Counted from the stretch's first letter, positions 17,640 through 26,915 are shown. The stretch: 53,645 bases of DNA from CBDBEU01 sp965204565 (GCA_965204565.1 CBDBEU010000001.1:1-53645); one strand, 5' to 3'. The notes: a model not told the origin generated them from the sequence alone. Made by a program: numbers and translations.

Positions 17640-17721
17640 CATTTGAACCAACCACTCTCCGACAAACCCGGGGCGATTCAGTTTGGTTTGAAGAATATTT
17701 CGGGCCACAAGGAGAACCGAG

Positions 17722-18912
17722 ATGAAGCTTGCCCGCAGAATGCTTGGGGTAACCCTAGGCGCGGTCGTGATGATTGGCATGGCGACCTCAAGCTGGGCGC
17801 AAAGCGCGATCCAGAAACTGTCCAGCGAAAGTGTTATTGAAACCATCAAGCAGGACGGGGTGATCCGGATCGGTCTGTCGCTGTTCGATCCGTGGTCAAT
17901 GCGGGACAAGAATGGCGATTTGATCGGATTTGAACTGGATATCGGGCGTAAACTGTCCGAAGATATGGGGGTCGATGTCGAATTTGTACCGACCGCCTGG
18001 GATGGTATCATCCCGGCGCTGGTGTCGGGCAACTTCGATGTGATTATCTCCGGTATGTCGGTGACTGCACAGCGAAACCTGACGATTAATTTCACCGATC
18101 CTTATGCCTATTCTGGTCTGGCGATCCTTGCCAACAAGTTAATGACCGAAGGCATGACCCTAGAGGATTTCAACAATCCTGAAGTGACCTTTACCGCCCG
18201 TCGCGGAACTACACCCGCTGCTGTGATTGCACAGAACTTCCCTAAGGCGACGCTGTTACTGTTTGATGAGGATGGTGCCTCGATCCAAGAGATTCTGAAC
18301 GGCAGCGCTCATGCGTCAATGGCCGCGCAACCGACCCCGCACCACGAGGCGGAACGCCATCCCGAGGTGTTGGTTGTCCCGTTTGAAAACCTCTACGACC
18401 CACGAGGCGAAGCCTTTGGCGTGCGCAAGGGTGATCCGGACGCCATGAACTTTTTCAACAACTGGATTGCACAGCAATGGCGGTCCGGCTGGCTGGAAGA
18501 GCGTCACAATTACTGGTTCACCACCCAAGAGTGGGCCGATCAGGTTGTACGCTTGAATGCTGACAAGGGCAATTTTGGCTCAATCACTACTCGCCGCATC
18601 ATGGATATGATGTCGGACCTCGACGCCCAAAAAGCATTTGGCGACGGCACGATGAGCGAGAAGGATACGCTTGCTTACAACCTTGCCATAACAGATTATA
18701 TCTTCCCAAAAAAATCATACAATCCGGATAAGGGATTTTTTGAAGAATCTTCGGGAAAGGCATTGCCCCCAGGGTGGATAAAAGCCATTAAATTACGCGA
18801 AGCACTGGACCTTCCTGTTCCGTATGTCCCTCGTGTAACGGGCCAAGCCGCTGATCCTCCGAATGGAGCCATGCCTAGTTGTTCAGTCCCGTCATCTTGT
18901 AGATCGGATTGA
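17722..18912 (+). CDS. Periplasmic amino-acid-type solute-binding protein with a foreign C-terminal extension
   Basis: The N-terminal signal peptide ends near SWAQS. Residues 30 to about 275 form a family-3 (bacterial extracellular) binding protein: IRIGLSLFDPWSMRDKNGDL, DIISGMSVT-like VIISGMSVTAQRNL and FTDPYAYSG. Such proteins normally end shortly after the YWFTTQEWADQV segment. Here the frame continues for about 120 residues that I do not recognise (MSDLDAQKAFGDGTMSEKD, KAIKLREALDLPVPYVPR) and then runs into the left end of the IS481 element, where it stops at 18912. The natural 3' end of the extension is therefore lost. No permease or ATPase genes accompany it. Confidence 0.7.
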   Translation: MKLARRMLGVTLGAVVMIGMATSSWAQSAIQKLSSESVIETIKQDGVIRIGLSLFDPWSMRDKNGDLIGFELDIGRKLSEDMGVDVEFVPTAWDGIIPALVSGNFDVIISGMSVTAQRNLTINFTDPYAYSGLAILANKLMTEGMTLEDFNNPEVTFTARRGTTPAAVIAQNFPKATLLLFDEDGASIQEILNGSAHASMAAQPTPHHEAERHPEVLVVPFENLYDPRGEAFGVRKGDPDAMNFFNNWIAQQWRSGWLEERHNYWFTTQEWADQVVRLNADKGNFGSITTRRIMDMMSDLDAQKAFGDGTMSEKDTLAYNLAITDYIFPKKSYNPDKGFFEESSGKALPPGWIKAIKLREALDLPVPYVPRVTGQAADPPNGAMPSCSVPSSCRSD

Positions 18913-19901
18913 CATTGAATTTATCTGGCTCTGAAGTCCGGATTTTGCAGATGTATTCGTAAGGCGTCCGGCCGTTGAGGGTCTTTAGCCCTCGGGCGAA
19001 ATTGCAGGCTGCCATGAAGTCTGCCGGATGTGTGCGCAGCTGATCATGATTGTCGTCGTGATAGCGTTTGACGGTGGCGTCTTTGATCGTCCGGTTCATG
19101 CGCTCGACCTGGCCGTTGGTCCATGGATGGCTGGGCCTGGTCAGCCGGTGTTCAATCCCGTTGGCGTGGCAGATCATGTCAAAGCGCATGGGACGGGAAT
19201 AGATCGTGTTTCGGTTCCGTGGCTGCGCGGCGAACCGGATGCCATTATTATCGGTCAGGATCGTGTGGATGTGATACGGGACGGCTTCGAGCAGATGTTC
19301 AAGGAACTCCCGGGCTGTCTTGCGGTTGGCCTTGTCTACGAGCTGAGTGACCGCAGATTTTCTGGTCCGATCAATGGATACGAACAGCTACAGCCTGCCC
19401 TCGGCGGTCTGGACCTCGGCGATGTACATGTGGAAGACCCCGATTGGATAGCTCTTGAAACGCTGCCGCTTTGGTGTGTCCCCTTCGACGTCAGGCAAAC
19501 GCGATATGCCATGCCGTTGCAGGCACCGATGCAGGGCCGACCGTGTCAGGCGCGGGATTGACGGCTGAAGGGCATGGAGGCAGTCATCCAGCGGAAGCAA
19601 CCTGTGTCGCCGGAAGGCAACGATCATCGCCTCCTTGGCTTCACTGAGAACGGTTGAGCGCGGTTCCTTCGGGCCTGTCTTGCGATCCTCAACCGTCTGC
19701 CGTTTCCGCCACCTGGCAATCGTCTCGGGGTTGACACCCGGTTCCCGGCTCAGTTCCGCGATCGAATCTTGCGATCGCTGTATTGCTGCTCTGACAGCGT
19801 GCGTGGTCGTGGCGCTCGCGTGACGAACCTGTCCCATAATGCTTTCTTCCATTCCAACGAAAGCATCACACCACTAAACCTTGGGATCAAACAACTAGGG
19901 T
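18872..19901 (-). mobile_element. IS481-family insertion sequence
   Basis: About 1.03 kb bounded by imperfect terminal inverted repeats: CCTAGTTGTTCAGTCCC at 18874-18890 and, on the other strand, CCTAGTTGTTTGATCCC at 19883-19899. It contains one transposase gene. The left end interrupts the open frame of the solute-binding protein. A clear target duplication was not seen. Confidence 0.8.
18875..19852 (-). pseudogene. IS481-family transposase, inactivated
   Basis: A 326-codon frame carrying the N-terminal HTH (IAELSREPGVNPETIARWRK) and the integrase core with the second Asp in LTDNNGIRF and the Glu in NGQVERMNRTIKD. A TAG at 19388-19390 interrupts it after EGRL, where relatives have a Tyr codon. 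The first catalytic Asp also seems lost: FHMYIAEV stands where relatives read FHIDIAEV. Apart from these the frame is continuous, so the damage is two point changes. Confidence 0.85.
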
Positions 19902-20020
19902 GAGCTTTCGAATTTCGCGTGGATTCACTGGACTTAAAACCGCTATTATAAGCATCCTCATGAAATGACCGCGCAGGCTGGCGATTCGCGCAGGCCGAAA
20001 GCGCCAAGCATAGGTTTGAG

Positions 20021-20767
20021 ATGGCTGGACATTCACAGTTCAAGAACATCATGTTTCGCAAGGGCGCACAGGACAAGAAGCGCGCCAAGATCTTCTCCAA
20101 ACTGGCACGCGAAATCACTATCGCGGCAAAGACCGGGTTACCGGATCCGGCAATGAACCCGCGCTTGCGTGTCGCCATTCAGGCCGCGCGTGCGCAGAAT
20201 ATGCCAAAGGATAATATCGAACGGGCGGTAAAGAAGAGCCAGGACACCGATGGCGTGGGCTTTGAAGAGGCCCGATATGAAGGTTTCGGGCTCGGAGGTG
20301 TCGGGGTGATTGTCGAGACGCTGACAGACAACCGCAACCGCACAGCCGGCGAAGTGCGCTCCATTTTTTCCAAGCATGGCGGCAATCTGGGTGAGACCGG
20401 CGCGGTCTCTTTCATGTTCGCGCGCTGCGGCCTTGTTGAATATCCCGCAGATACCGCCGACGAAGAGACCATGTTCGATGCCGCAATTAAGGCCGGTGCC
20501 GAAGACTGTGTGTCGGGACCTGAGACTCACGAACTCTATTGCCCGGCCGATGAATTGCACAATGTTGCCAGCATTCTTGAGGAGCGGTTTGGCGAGGCGA
20601 CATCGGCACGCATCATCTGGCGTGCGCAGACGCTGGCGCCGATCGATGCCGAGGCCAGCGAGAAGGTCATCCGTATGATCGAAGCTCTCGAAGACAATGA
20701 TGACATACAAAACGTCTATGCCAATTTCGACATCTCCGAGGAGGTGCTCGAAAAGTTGAGCGCCTGA
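20021..20767 (+). CDS. yebC: YebC/PmpR family protein (TACO1-like)
   Basis: 248 aa with the classic start MAGHSQFKNIMFRKGAQDKK. The family includes transcription regulators and translation factors that relieve ribosome stalling. The three-domain pattern is complete: the N-terminal helical bundle with ARAQNMPKDNIERAVKK, the central GPGGVGVIVE-like LGGVGVIVETLTDNRNRT, and the C-terminal domain ending DNDDIQNVYANFD. It is 13 bases upstream of ruvC, the common alphaproteobacterial arrangement. Confidence 0.95.
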   Translation: MAGHSQFKNIMFRKGAQDKKRAKIFSKLAREITIAAKTGLPDPAMNPRLRVAIQAARAQNMPKDNIERAVKKSQDTDGVGFEEARYEGFGLGGVGVIVETLTDNRNRTAGEVRSIFSKHGGNLGETGAVSFMFARCGLVEYPADTADEETMFDAAIKAGAEDCVSGPETHELYCPADELHNVASILEERFGEATSARIIWRAQTLAPIDAEASEKVIRMIEALEDNDDIQNVYANFDISEEVLEKLSA

Positions 20768-20780
20768 GGCGGGTGGCGCC

Positions 20781-21275
20781 GTGGCGGTGCGCATCATCGG
20801 CATCGATCCCGGGCTGCGGCGTACCGGCTGGGGCATGATTGTGTCGGACGGCAGCCGCCTGATCCATGTCGAGCACGGCGTGGTCACTTCCGATCCCGCA
20901 TCGCCAATGGCCGGGCGTTTGCTCGCCCTTCATACCGGTCTTGCTGCCGCAATTGCCTGTCACGATCCAGCCGAGGCGGCGATTGAGGAAACGTTCGTCA
21001 ATCGCGACGCGGTTGCCAGCCTGAAACTCGGCCATGCCCGTGGTGCGGCGCTCCTAGCGATTTCCGTAGCGGGGCTCGCATGCGGTGAATACGCACCCAA
21101 CCGCGTCAAGAAATCAGTCGTCGGACGTGGCCACGCCGACAAACGTCAAATTGCAGCCATGGTGTCAATGCTCCTGAATATTCCCGAACCCTCACCGTCT
21201 GATGCAGCCGACGCGCTGGCGGTGGCAATCACCCACGCCCATCACCGCGTGATCTCCACGCTTGTGCCATCATGA
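20781..21275 (+). CDS. ruvC: Holliday junction resolvase RuvC
   Basis: Endonuclease that cuts Holliday junctions during recombinational repair. 164 aa from a GTG start. The acidic catalytic residues are visible: Asp in IIGIDPGLRRTGWG, Glu in AIEETFVN and Asp in the C-terminal SDAADALAVAITHAHH. The stop overlaps the ruvA start (ATGA), and ruvCAB form one coupled unit. The frame is intact. Confidence 0.97.
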   Translation: MAVRIIGIDPGLRRTGWGMIVSDGSRLIHVEHGVVTSDPASPMAGRLLALHTGLAAAIACHDPAEAAIEETFVNRDAVASLKLGHARGAALLAISVAGLACGEYAPNRVKKSVVGRGHADKRQIAAMVSMLLNIPEPSPSDAADALAVAITHAHHRVISTLVPS

Positions 21276-21880
21276 TCGGTAAGCTCACAGGCACACTCGA
21301 TGAGATCGGCGAGGAGTGGGTGATCATTGATGTCGGCGGCGTTGGTTATGAGGTGCATTGCCCAGCGCGCACCCTTGCCGAACTTCCCGCCAGCGGCGGC
21401 GGCACCACGCTGTTTATTGAAACCCATGTACGTGAGGATCAGATCCGCCTGTTTGGCTTCACCTCAGCTAACGAGCGCTATTGGTTCCGGCTCCTTCAAA
21501 GTGTTCAAGGGGTCGGCGCGCGAGTAGCGCTGGCGGTGCTCGGCACGCTTTCCACTGGCGAACTCGCCGATGCCATCGCACTTGGCGAGACCGCGCAGAT
21601 CACGCGCACGCCTGGTGTCGGACCGAAAGTGGCACAGCGCATTGCCGCTGAATTGAAGGACAAGGCACGGCGCGAGGCCGGTGGCCTTTCTGTGGCAGCT
21701 GCAGAGGCGGGCGACGCTGGTGATGTTGCCGGCGCGCGCTCGGATGCCATTTCTGCTCTGGTCAATCTCGGCTATGGGCGCGCTGAAGCCTCCGCCGCTG
21801 TTGCCGGTGCCCTCAAACGCACCGGACAATCGGCCGAAGCCGGGGAACTGATTCGCCTCGGTTTAAAGGAACTGGCCTGA
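21272..21880 (+). CDS. ruvA: Holliday junction branch migration protein RuvA
   Basis: Junction-binding subunit of the RuvAB branch-migration motor, 202 aa. It shows the N-terminal OB fold (MIGKLTGTLDEIGEEWVIID), the helix-hairpin-helix motifs (LLQSVQGVGARVALAVLG and TPGVGPKVAQRIAAELKD) and the C-terminal RuvB-binding domain (ALVNLGYGRAEASAAV). It overlaps ruvC and ruvB by a few bases on either side. The frame is intact. Confidence 0.97.
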   Translation: MIGKLTGTLDEIGEEWVIIDVGGVGYEVHCPARTLAELPASGGGTTLFIETHVREDQIRLFGFTSANERYWFRLLQSVQGVGARVALAVLGTLSTGELADAIALGETAQITRTPGVGPKVAQRIAAELKDKARREAGGLSVAAAEAGDAGDVAGARSDAISALVNLGYGRAEASAAVAGALKRTGQSAEAGELIRLGLKELA

Positions 21881-22938
21881 TGAGTGAACGGCTTGTGGAG
21901 TCCGAACAGACCAGCGCCGACAGCGCCGACAGCGCCGAGATGTCGATCCGGCCGCAGTCGCTGGAGGAGTTTGTTGGCCAGGCGCAACTGCGCGCCAATC
22001 TTTCGGTGTTCGTCGCTGCCGCGCGTGCCCGCAGTGAGGCGTTGGATCACGTCTTGTTTGCAGGTCCGCCCGGGCTCGGCAAGACGACGCTTGCCCATAT
22101 TGCGGCACGCGAGTTGGGGGTCAATTTTCGGGCAACTTCGGGGCCGGTGGTATCCAAGCCTGGTGATCTGGCGGCAATCCTCACCAATCTGGAGCCGCGT
22201 GATGTTCTGTTCATCGATGAAATCCACCGCCTTAATCCAACCGTTGAGGAAGTGCTCTATCCAGCGATGGAGGATTTTGTTCTCGACCTGATTATCGGCG
22301 AGGGACCGGCGGCGCGTTCGGTGCGCATCGACATCGCTCCCTTCACCCTGATCGGGGCGACCACCCGGCTGGGATTGTTGACCACGCCCTTGCGTGACCG
22401 TTTTGGAATTCCGTTGCGTCTCACATTCTACACCTCCGAGGAACTCGAACTCGTGGTGCGCCGCTCCGCACGGACACTCAGCGTGAGCATCGACGATGAC
22501 GGCGCGGTGGAAATCGCCCACCGCTCACGCGGTACCCCGCGCATTGCCGGACGTTTGTTGCGCAGAGTGCGGGATTTCGCGCTTGTTGCAGGAGCCCAAA
22601 CCATCGACCGCACGCTTGCCGATACGGCACTGCGCGAGCTTGAAGTTGATGAAAGCGGCCTCGATTCGCTCGACCGACGCTATCTGAACTGCATCGCTGT
22701 CAACTATGCGGGCGGACCGGTCGGTATCGATACTATTGCGGCAGCCCTTGGTGAAGCGCGTGACGCACTTGAAGATGTTGTCGAACCATTTCTCATCCAG
22801 CTCGGTTTCCTAGACCGCACCCCGCGAGGCCGCGCCCTGACGCCACACGCCTTTGCCCATCTGGGGATCGAACCAGCGCCCCGTGAGGCGGGGGCGCAAA
22901 CCGCGCTATTCCCGCCGCAAGATGACAGCGCAAAATGA
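21880..22938 (+). CDS. ruvB: Holliday junction branch migration helicase RuvB
   Basis: AAA+ motor of the RuvAB complex, 352 aa. Motifs: RPQSLEEFVGQ, Walker A GPPGLGKTT, Walker B LFIDEIHRL, sensor 1 GATTRLGLLTTPLRDRFG with the arginine finger, and the C-terminal winged helix (GFLDRTPRGRALTPHAFAHL). The ATG overlaps the ruvA TGA. The stop overlaps the ybgC start. The frame is intact. Confidence 0.98.
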   Translation: MSERLVESEQTSADSADSAEMSIRPQSLEEFVGQAQLRANLSVFVAAARARSEALDHVLFAGPPGLGKTTLAHIAARELGVNFRATSGPVVSKPGDLAAILTNLEPRDVLFIDEIHRLNPTVEEVLYPAMEDFVLDLIIGEGPAARSVRIDIAPFTLIGATTRLGLLTTPLRDRFGIPLRLTFYTSEELELVVRRSARTLSVSIDDDGAVEIAHRSRGTPRIAGRLLRRVRDFALVAGAQTIDRTLADTALRELEVDESGLDSLDRRYLNCIAVNYAGGPVGIDTIAAALGEARDALEDVVEPFLIQLGFLDRTPRGRALTPHAFAHLGIEPAPREAGAQTALFPPQDDSAK

Positions 22939-23359
22939 TGAAGGCGGGTGATACATGGCCCGATATCGCCGGGCGGTTCACCACCGAGGGGCATGTGCTT
23001 CCGGTCCGCATCTATTATGAGGACACAGATTTTTCGGTCTGCGTCTATCACGCGAGCTATCTGCGCTTTTGCGAGCGCGGACGTTCTGAACTCCTTTGCT
23101 CGGCAGGTCTAAGCCATTCTGAGTTGCTTGAAGGCGCGCAAGAAGACAGCGCCATTTTCTTTGCCGTGCGCCGAACGGAAGTAGACTATTGGGCGCACGG
23201 TTGATCATCGATCAGCTGGTGTCGCTCGGGTCAACCGAAATCGCGCGCGTAACCGTTGCCGCCAATGGCCGCCCCCGCCGTCTTCCAGCCGCACTGGCGG
23301 CAAAACTGAAGCCCATGCCCTTGACACCGGCCACGGAGAAAAAAGCTGAAAGCGGATGA
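22935..23359 (+). pseudogene. ybgC: YbgC acyl-CoA thioesterase, disrupted
   Basis: YbgC is a hot-dog-fold acyl-CoA thioesterase that heads the tol-pal operon. The first 85 codons are good, with RIYYEDTDFSVCVYHASYL holding the catalytic Asp region, up to AVRRTEVDYW. After that the frame hits TGA at 23202-23204. The family C-terminus reappears in another frame from about 23201 (LIIDQLVSLGSTEIARVTVA, RPRRLPAALAAKLKP) and ends at 23359. About 20-25 residues between the halves are missing, so a deletion plus frameshift removed the middle strand. The ATG overlaps the ruvB stop as in an intact operon. The rest of the operon is whole. Confidence 0.85.
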
Positions 23360-23557
23360 AAAAATGGTGACCTGGAATGATTGGCGCAGAGCAGCCGCGA
23401 GGCCGCAGTTTGGACACAATTGCACCGCTAGTTGCGGCCAATGCGAGGGGGCATGCGCGATCCAGGCTAAGGTGCTTTTCTTGCTCCGGATGGCGCCAGC
23501 GTTTGGCTGCGGCATTGAGAATGGCCGCTCATTGAGGGTGCCCACGGGGCTGTTTCT

Positions 23558-24274
23558 ATGAATCCAGATTTGATTGCCGCACAGAGTCTCGCCGCGCCCG
23601 TGGGCGAGCTGTCGCTGATAGGCCTGTTCTGGCAGGCTGACATTGTCGTTAAGGTCGTCATGATTGGTCTTCTGGCGACTTCGATCTGGTGCTGGACCAT
23701 CGTAATTGAAAAGCTCTGGTCGCTGCGCCGGGCAAAGCGCCATGCTGATCGCTTTGAACACACATTCTGGTCCGGCCAATCGCTGGATGGGCTCTATCAG
23801 GCCAATGTCCAGCGTCCCGGGCATGCCATGGCGGCACTGTTCGTTGCTGCAATGCGCGAGTGGCGACGTTCGCTCGATATGGGGGCAAAGGCAACCCCCG
23901 GCGGTGTGCAACTGCGGGTCCAGAAAGTCATGGAAGTAACGATTCAGCGTCAGATGGAGGCACTTGAGAGGCGGCTTCTGTTTCTTGCCACCGTCGGCTC
24001 GACCGCACCGTTTGTCGGCCTGTTCGGCACCGTGTGGGGCATCATGAACAGCTTTACCGCTATCGCTGTTTCCAAGAACACCAACCTGTCGGTTGTGGCG
24101 CCGGGAATCGCCGAAGCACTGTTTGCCACAGCACTTGGCCTTCTTGCCGCAATTCCGGCGGTGATTTTCTATAACAAGTTTTCCAGCGACCTTGCCCGGT
24201 TTGGTGCCCGGCTCGAAGGATTTGGTGACGAATTTTTGGCCATAATGTCTCGACAATTGGAAGAGCGGGACTGA
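23558..24274 (+). CDS. tolQ: Tol-Pal system proton channel subunit TolQ
   Basis: Inner-membrane protein, 238 aa, which with TolR uses the proton gradient to energise TolA for outer-membrane constriction at division. Three membrane segments are seen: KVVMIGLLATSIWCWTIVI near residue 30, FLATVGSTAPFVGLFGTVWG near 145 and ALFATALGLLAAIPAVIFYN near 195. It is followed 3 bases later by tolR. About 200 bases upstream, after the broken ybgC, hold no gene. Confidence 0.96.
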   Translation: MNPDLIAAQSLAAPVGELSLIGLFWQADIVVKVVMIGLLATSIWCWTIVIEKLWSLRRAKRHADRFEHTFWSGQSLDGLYQANVQRPGHAMAALFVAAMREWRRSLDMGAKATPGGVQLRVQKVMEVTIQRQMEALERRLLFLATVGSTAPFVGLFGTVWGIMNSFTAIAVSKNTNLSVVAPGIAEALFATALGLLAAIPAVIFYNKFSSDLARFGARLEGFGDEFLAIMSRQLEERD

Positions 24275-24277
24275 GCA

Positions 24278-24721
24278 ATGCAAATGTCCGCACGCACCAT
24301 GAAAGGCGCCTCGCGCGCGAGGCGCGGCAGCTATCAGCCTTTGGCCGAGATCAATGTGACACCATTCGTCGATGTCATGCTGGTGCTGTTGATTGTTTTC
24401 ATAGTGACAGCGCCGCTTCTGACCGTCGGCGTGCCGATCGAACTGCCCGAGACCAAGGCCAACCAACTCTCAGGCGATAAGGAGCCTCTCACCGTCTCTG
24501 TTGACCGGGAAGGCAAAGTGTTTCTTCAGGACACGGAAGTGGACATTGATGAGGTCGTCCCCAAGCTCGAGGCAATTGCAACCGGCAGCTATGAGGAGCG
24601 CATTTATGTGCGCGGCGACCGCGATATCGACTATGGCGATGTGATGCGCGTGATGGGACGTATCAGCGCTGCCGGCTTCCGCTCGATCGGGCTTGTCACC
24701 GCGATAGAGCAAGAGCGCTGA
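24278..24721 (+). CDS. tolR: Tol-Pal system protein TolR
   Basis: 147 aa ExbD/TolR-family protein with one N-terminal membrane helix that carries the proton-conducting Asp (INVTPFVDVMLVLLIVFIV) and a periplasmic domain ending DVMRVMGRISAAGFRSIGLV. It partners TolQ. A second ATG at 24284 or 24299 is possible. Tight spacing to tolQ and tolA shows an operon. Confidence 0.96.
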   Translation: MQMSARTMKGASRARRGSYQPLAEINVTPFVDVMLVLLIVFIVTAPLLTVGVPIELPETKANQLSGDKEPLTVSVDREGKVFLQDTEVDIDEVVPKLEAIATGSYEERIYVRGDRDIDYGDVMRVMGRISAAGFRSIGLVTAIEQER

Positions 24722-24724
24722 GAC

Positions 24725-25573
24725 ATGCGCGCGCCGCTTATCATCTCCTCTTCAGCCCACGGCGCGATTTTGCTGGCTGCAATCGTCGGTCTTCCATCTC
24801 CTGATGCCTTCCAGATCGCTGAGCCACCGCCGATCCCGGTGGAAATTCTGACGGTCGAGGAATTCACCAAGCTCACCGCCAAGGCGCCCGAACCCGAGAC
24901 TGAGCCCGAACCCCTTCCGCTGCCGGAGCCGTTGCCTGAGCCGGTCACGGAGGTGGAGCCTTTGCCGCTACCCGAGCCGGACCCGTTGCCTGAACCCGTG
25001 GCCAAGACGCCGCCCGAGCCTGAGCCCGAACCTGTTGCCAAGCCGGAGCCAGAGCCCGAGATCGTGGCCGCGCCCAAGCGCAAACCCAAGCCATCGCCTT
25101 CAGCTCTCGCCGCTGCGCGTGAAAAGCCCGAGAAGGAGAGGAAGTTCGATCCAGACCGAATTTCGGCGCTCCTCAACAAACTCCCCGATGAAGCAGCACC
25201 TGCTCCCGCTCCAACTGCACCTAGCGAGGCCTCTCCCAATCAGGAGCGCAATCTGGGCGGTTTTGATTCCTCCCTGACGCTAAGTGAGGTTGCCTACCTG
25301 CGCCGACAGATAGAGCGTTGCTGGAGCCCACCCGTGGGTGTTGCAGGCGCTGCCGAGCTTGCGGTCAAGGTTCGCCTTGATCTGCGCCGCGATGGCGGGC
25401 TTTCTTCCGCACCGATTGTGATGAACAGTGGAGATGGGGTATTCCAAGTCGCAGCCGAAGCTGCGATGCGAGCAGTTAGCCAGTGCCAGCCTTATGATCT
25501 TCCTGGAGACAAATATGATGCTTGGCGGGAGATTATTTTCACCTTTGACCCGCGTTTCATGCTCGGTGGCTGA
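24725..25573 (+). CDS. tolA: TolA-like periplasm-spanning protein
   Basis: 282 aa. A short N-terminal membrane anchor (SAHGAILLAAIVGL) is followed by a long Pro/Glu-rich stretch at about residues 50-115 (repeated LPEPxPEP and PEPEPE patterns) instead of the Ala/Lys-rich helix of E. coli TolA, as is usual in alphaproteobacteria. The C-terminal globular domain (YLRRQIERCWSPPVG, then RAVSQCQPYDLP) is a TolA/TonB-C type fold that contacts TolB and Pal. It is placed between tolR and tolB. Confidence 0.93.
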   Translation: MRAPLIISSSAHGAILLAAIVGLPSPDAFQIAEPPPIPVEILTVEEFTKLTAKAPEPETEPEPLPLPEPLPEPVTEVEPLPLPEPDPLPEPVAKTPPEPEPEPVAKPEPEPEIVAAPKRKPKPSPSALAAAREKPEKERKFDPDRISALLNKLPDEAAPAPAPTAPSEASPNQERNLGGFDSSLTLSEVAYLRRQIERCWSPPVGVAGAAELAVKVRLDLRRDGGLSSAPIVMNSGDGVFQVAAEAAMRAVSQCQPYDLPGDKYDAWREIIFTFDPRFMLGG

Positions 25574-25586
25574 TTTCTGCATCACA

Positions 25587-26915
25587 ATGCCCCGGAGGAT
25601 CTGCACGGCAACCTTGGCGGTGGTGGTCACTCTTGGCGTGCTCACCCAAGTTGCTCACGACGCGCACGCCGCCATTGAGATCGACGTCACCCAAGGAAAT
25701 ATCCGGCCCTTGCCAATCGCGATTCCCGAATTCATCGACAATGCCGGCGGCCCTGAACTCTTCGGTGCCAATATCGTCGCTGTAATATCGGACAATCTCG
25801 CGCGTTCAGGCCTGTTCCGGCCCTTGGATCAGCGTGCCTTCATCGAACCGATCACAAGCGTCGATCAACTGCCCGATTTTGGTCCTTGGCGTGTGATCAA
25901 TTCCGAAGCGATGGTCGCCGGTCAGGTTACCCGCCAGTCCGATGGCAGGCTGCGGGCCGATTTTCGTCTGTGGGATGTCGTCGCCGGCAATCAGCTTGCC
26001 GGTCTCCGGTTCTTTTCACCGCCCAAGAATTGGCGCCGCATTGCCCATTTGATCTCTGATGCGATTTATGAACGCCTGACAGGCGAGCGTGGATATTTCG
26101 ACACCCGCATCGTGTTCATCGATGAATCCGGGCCCAAGGAACAGCGCATCAAGCGCCTCGCCATCATGGATCAGGACGGCAACAATCCGCGCCACCTAAC
26201 AAGTGGTCAGTCGTTGGTCCTCACTCCCAGATTCAGCCCCACGCGACAGGAGATCACCTATATGTCGTATGCGGGCGGCACTCCGCGTGTTTATCTGATG
26301 AATATCGAGACCGGACAGCAGGAGGTGGTCGGTGAATTTCCGGGCATGTCATTTTCGCCGCGTTTTTCACCCGGCGGACAGGAAATCGTGATGAGTGTTC
26401 AGCGCGGTTCAATCTCGAATATCTATTCCATGGACCTGCGTTCACGCCGAACCACACGCCTCACAGATTCACCTTCGATCGATACCGCGCCATGCTTTTC
26501 TCCGGATGGCCACCATATTGTGTTTGAGTCCGACCGCGGGGGCTCCAAGCAAATTTACGTAATGGATGCATCGGGCGCAAATGCGCGGCGTATCAGTTTC
26601 GGGTCCGGCAGTTACTCCACGCCCGTATGGTCGCCCAGAGGCGATCTGATAGCGTTCACCAAGCAATATCAGGGTCGCTTCATGATTGGTGTGATGCGCT
26701 CCGATGGCAGCGGCGAGCGCATTTTGACCGAAGGTTTCCATAATGAGGGTCCGACCTGGGCGCCCAATGGCCGGGTTTTAATGTTCTTTCGCGAGGCACC
26801 TGGCGAACTCGGGGGACCCAGCCTCTATACGGTCGATCTCACAGGGTACAACGAGAGGCGGATTAAAACTCCGGGCTATGCGTCCGACCCTGCCTGGTCG
26901 CCGTTGATCAATTGA
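25587..26915 (+). CDS. tolB: Tol-Pal system beta-propeller protein TolB
   Basis: Periplasmic protein that binds Pal and TolA. From the ATG at 25587 it starts with a signal peptide (MPRRICTATLAVVVTLGVLT ... AHDAHA) and then the N-terminal domain (EIDVTQGNIRPLPIAIPEF). Six-bladed propeller repeats follow, visible as SPTRQEITYMS, RFSPGGQEIVMS, CFSPDGHHIVFESDR and SPRGDLIAFTK. About 442 aa, the normal length. Starts further upstream overlap tolA and would not give a signal peptide. Confidence 0.96.
   Translation: MPRRICTATLAVVVTLGVLTQVAHDAHAAIEIDVTQGNIRPLPIAIPEFIDNAGGPELFGANIVAVISDNLARSGLFRPLDQRAFIEPITSVDQLPDFGPWRVINSEAMVAGQVTRQSDGRLRADFRLWDVVAGNQLAGLRFFSPPKNWRRIAHLISDAIYERLTGERGYFDTRIVFIDESGPKEQRIKRLAIMDQDGNNPRHLTSGQSLVLTPRFSPTRQEITYMSYAGGTPRVYLMNIETGQQEVVGEFPGMSFSPRFSPGGQEIVMSVQRGSISNIYSMDLRSRRTTRLTDSPSIDTAPCFSPDGHHIVFESDRGGSKQIYVMDASGANARRISFGSGSYSTPVWSPRGDLIAFTKQYQGRFMIGVMRSDGSGERILTEGFHNEGPTWAPNGRVLMFFREAPGELGGPSLYTVDLTGYNERRIKTPGYASDPAWSPLIN

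Noticed and set aside
21772..22521. 249-codon minus-strand frame over ruvA-ruvB
   Set aside because: Antisense shadow of the ruv genes; no family similarity.
24631..25239. 202-codon minus-strand frame rich in Gly and Ser over tolA
   Set aside because: It is the antisense reading of the Pro/Glu-rich repeats of tolA; low complexity only.
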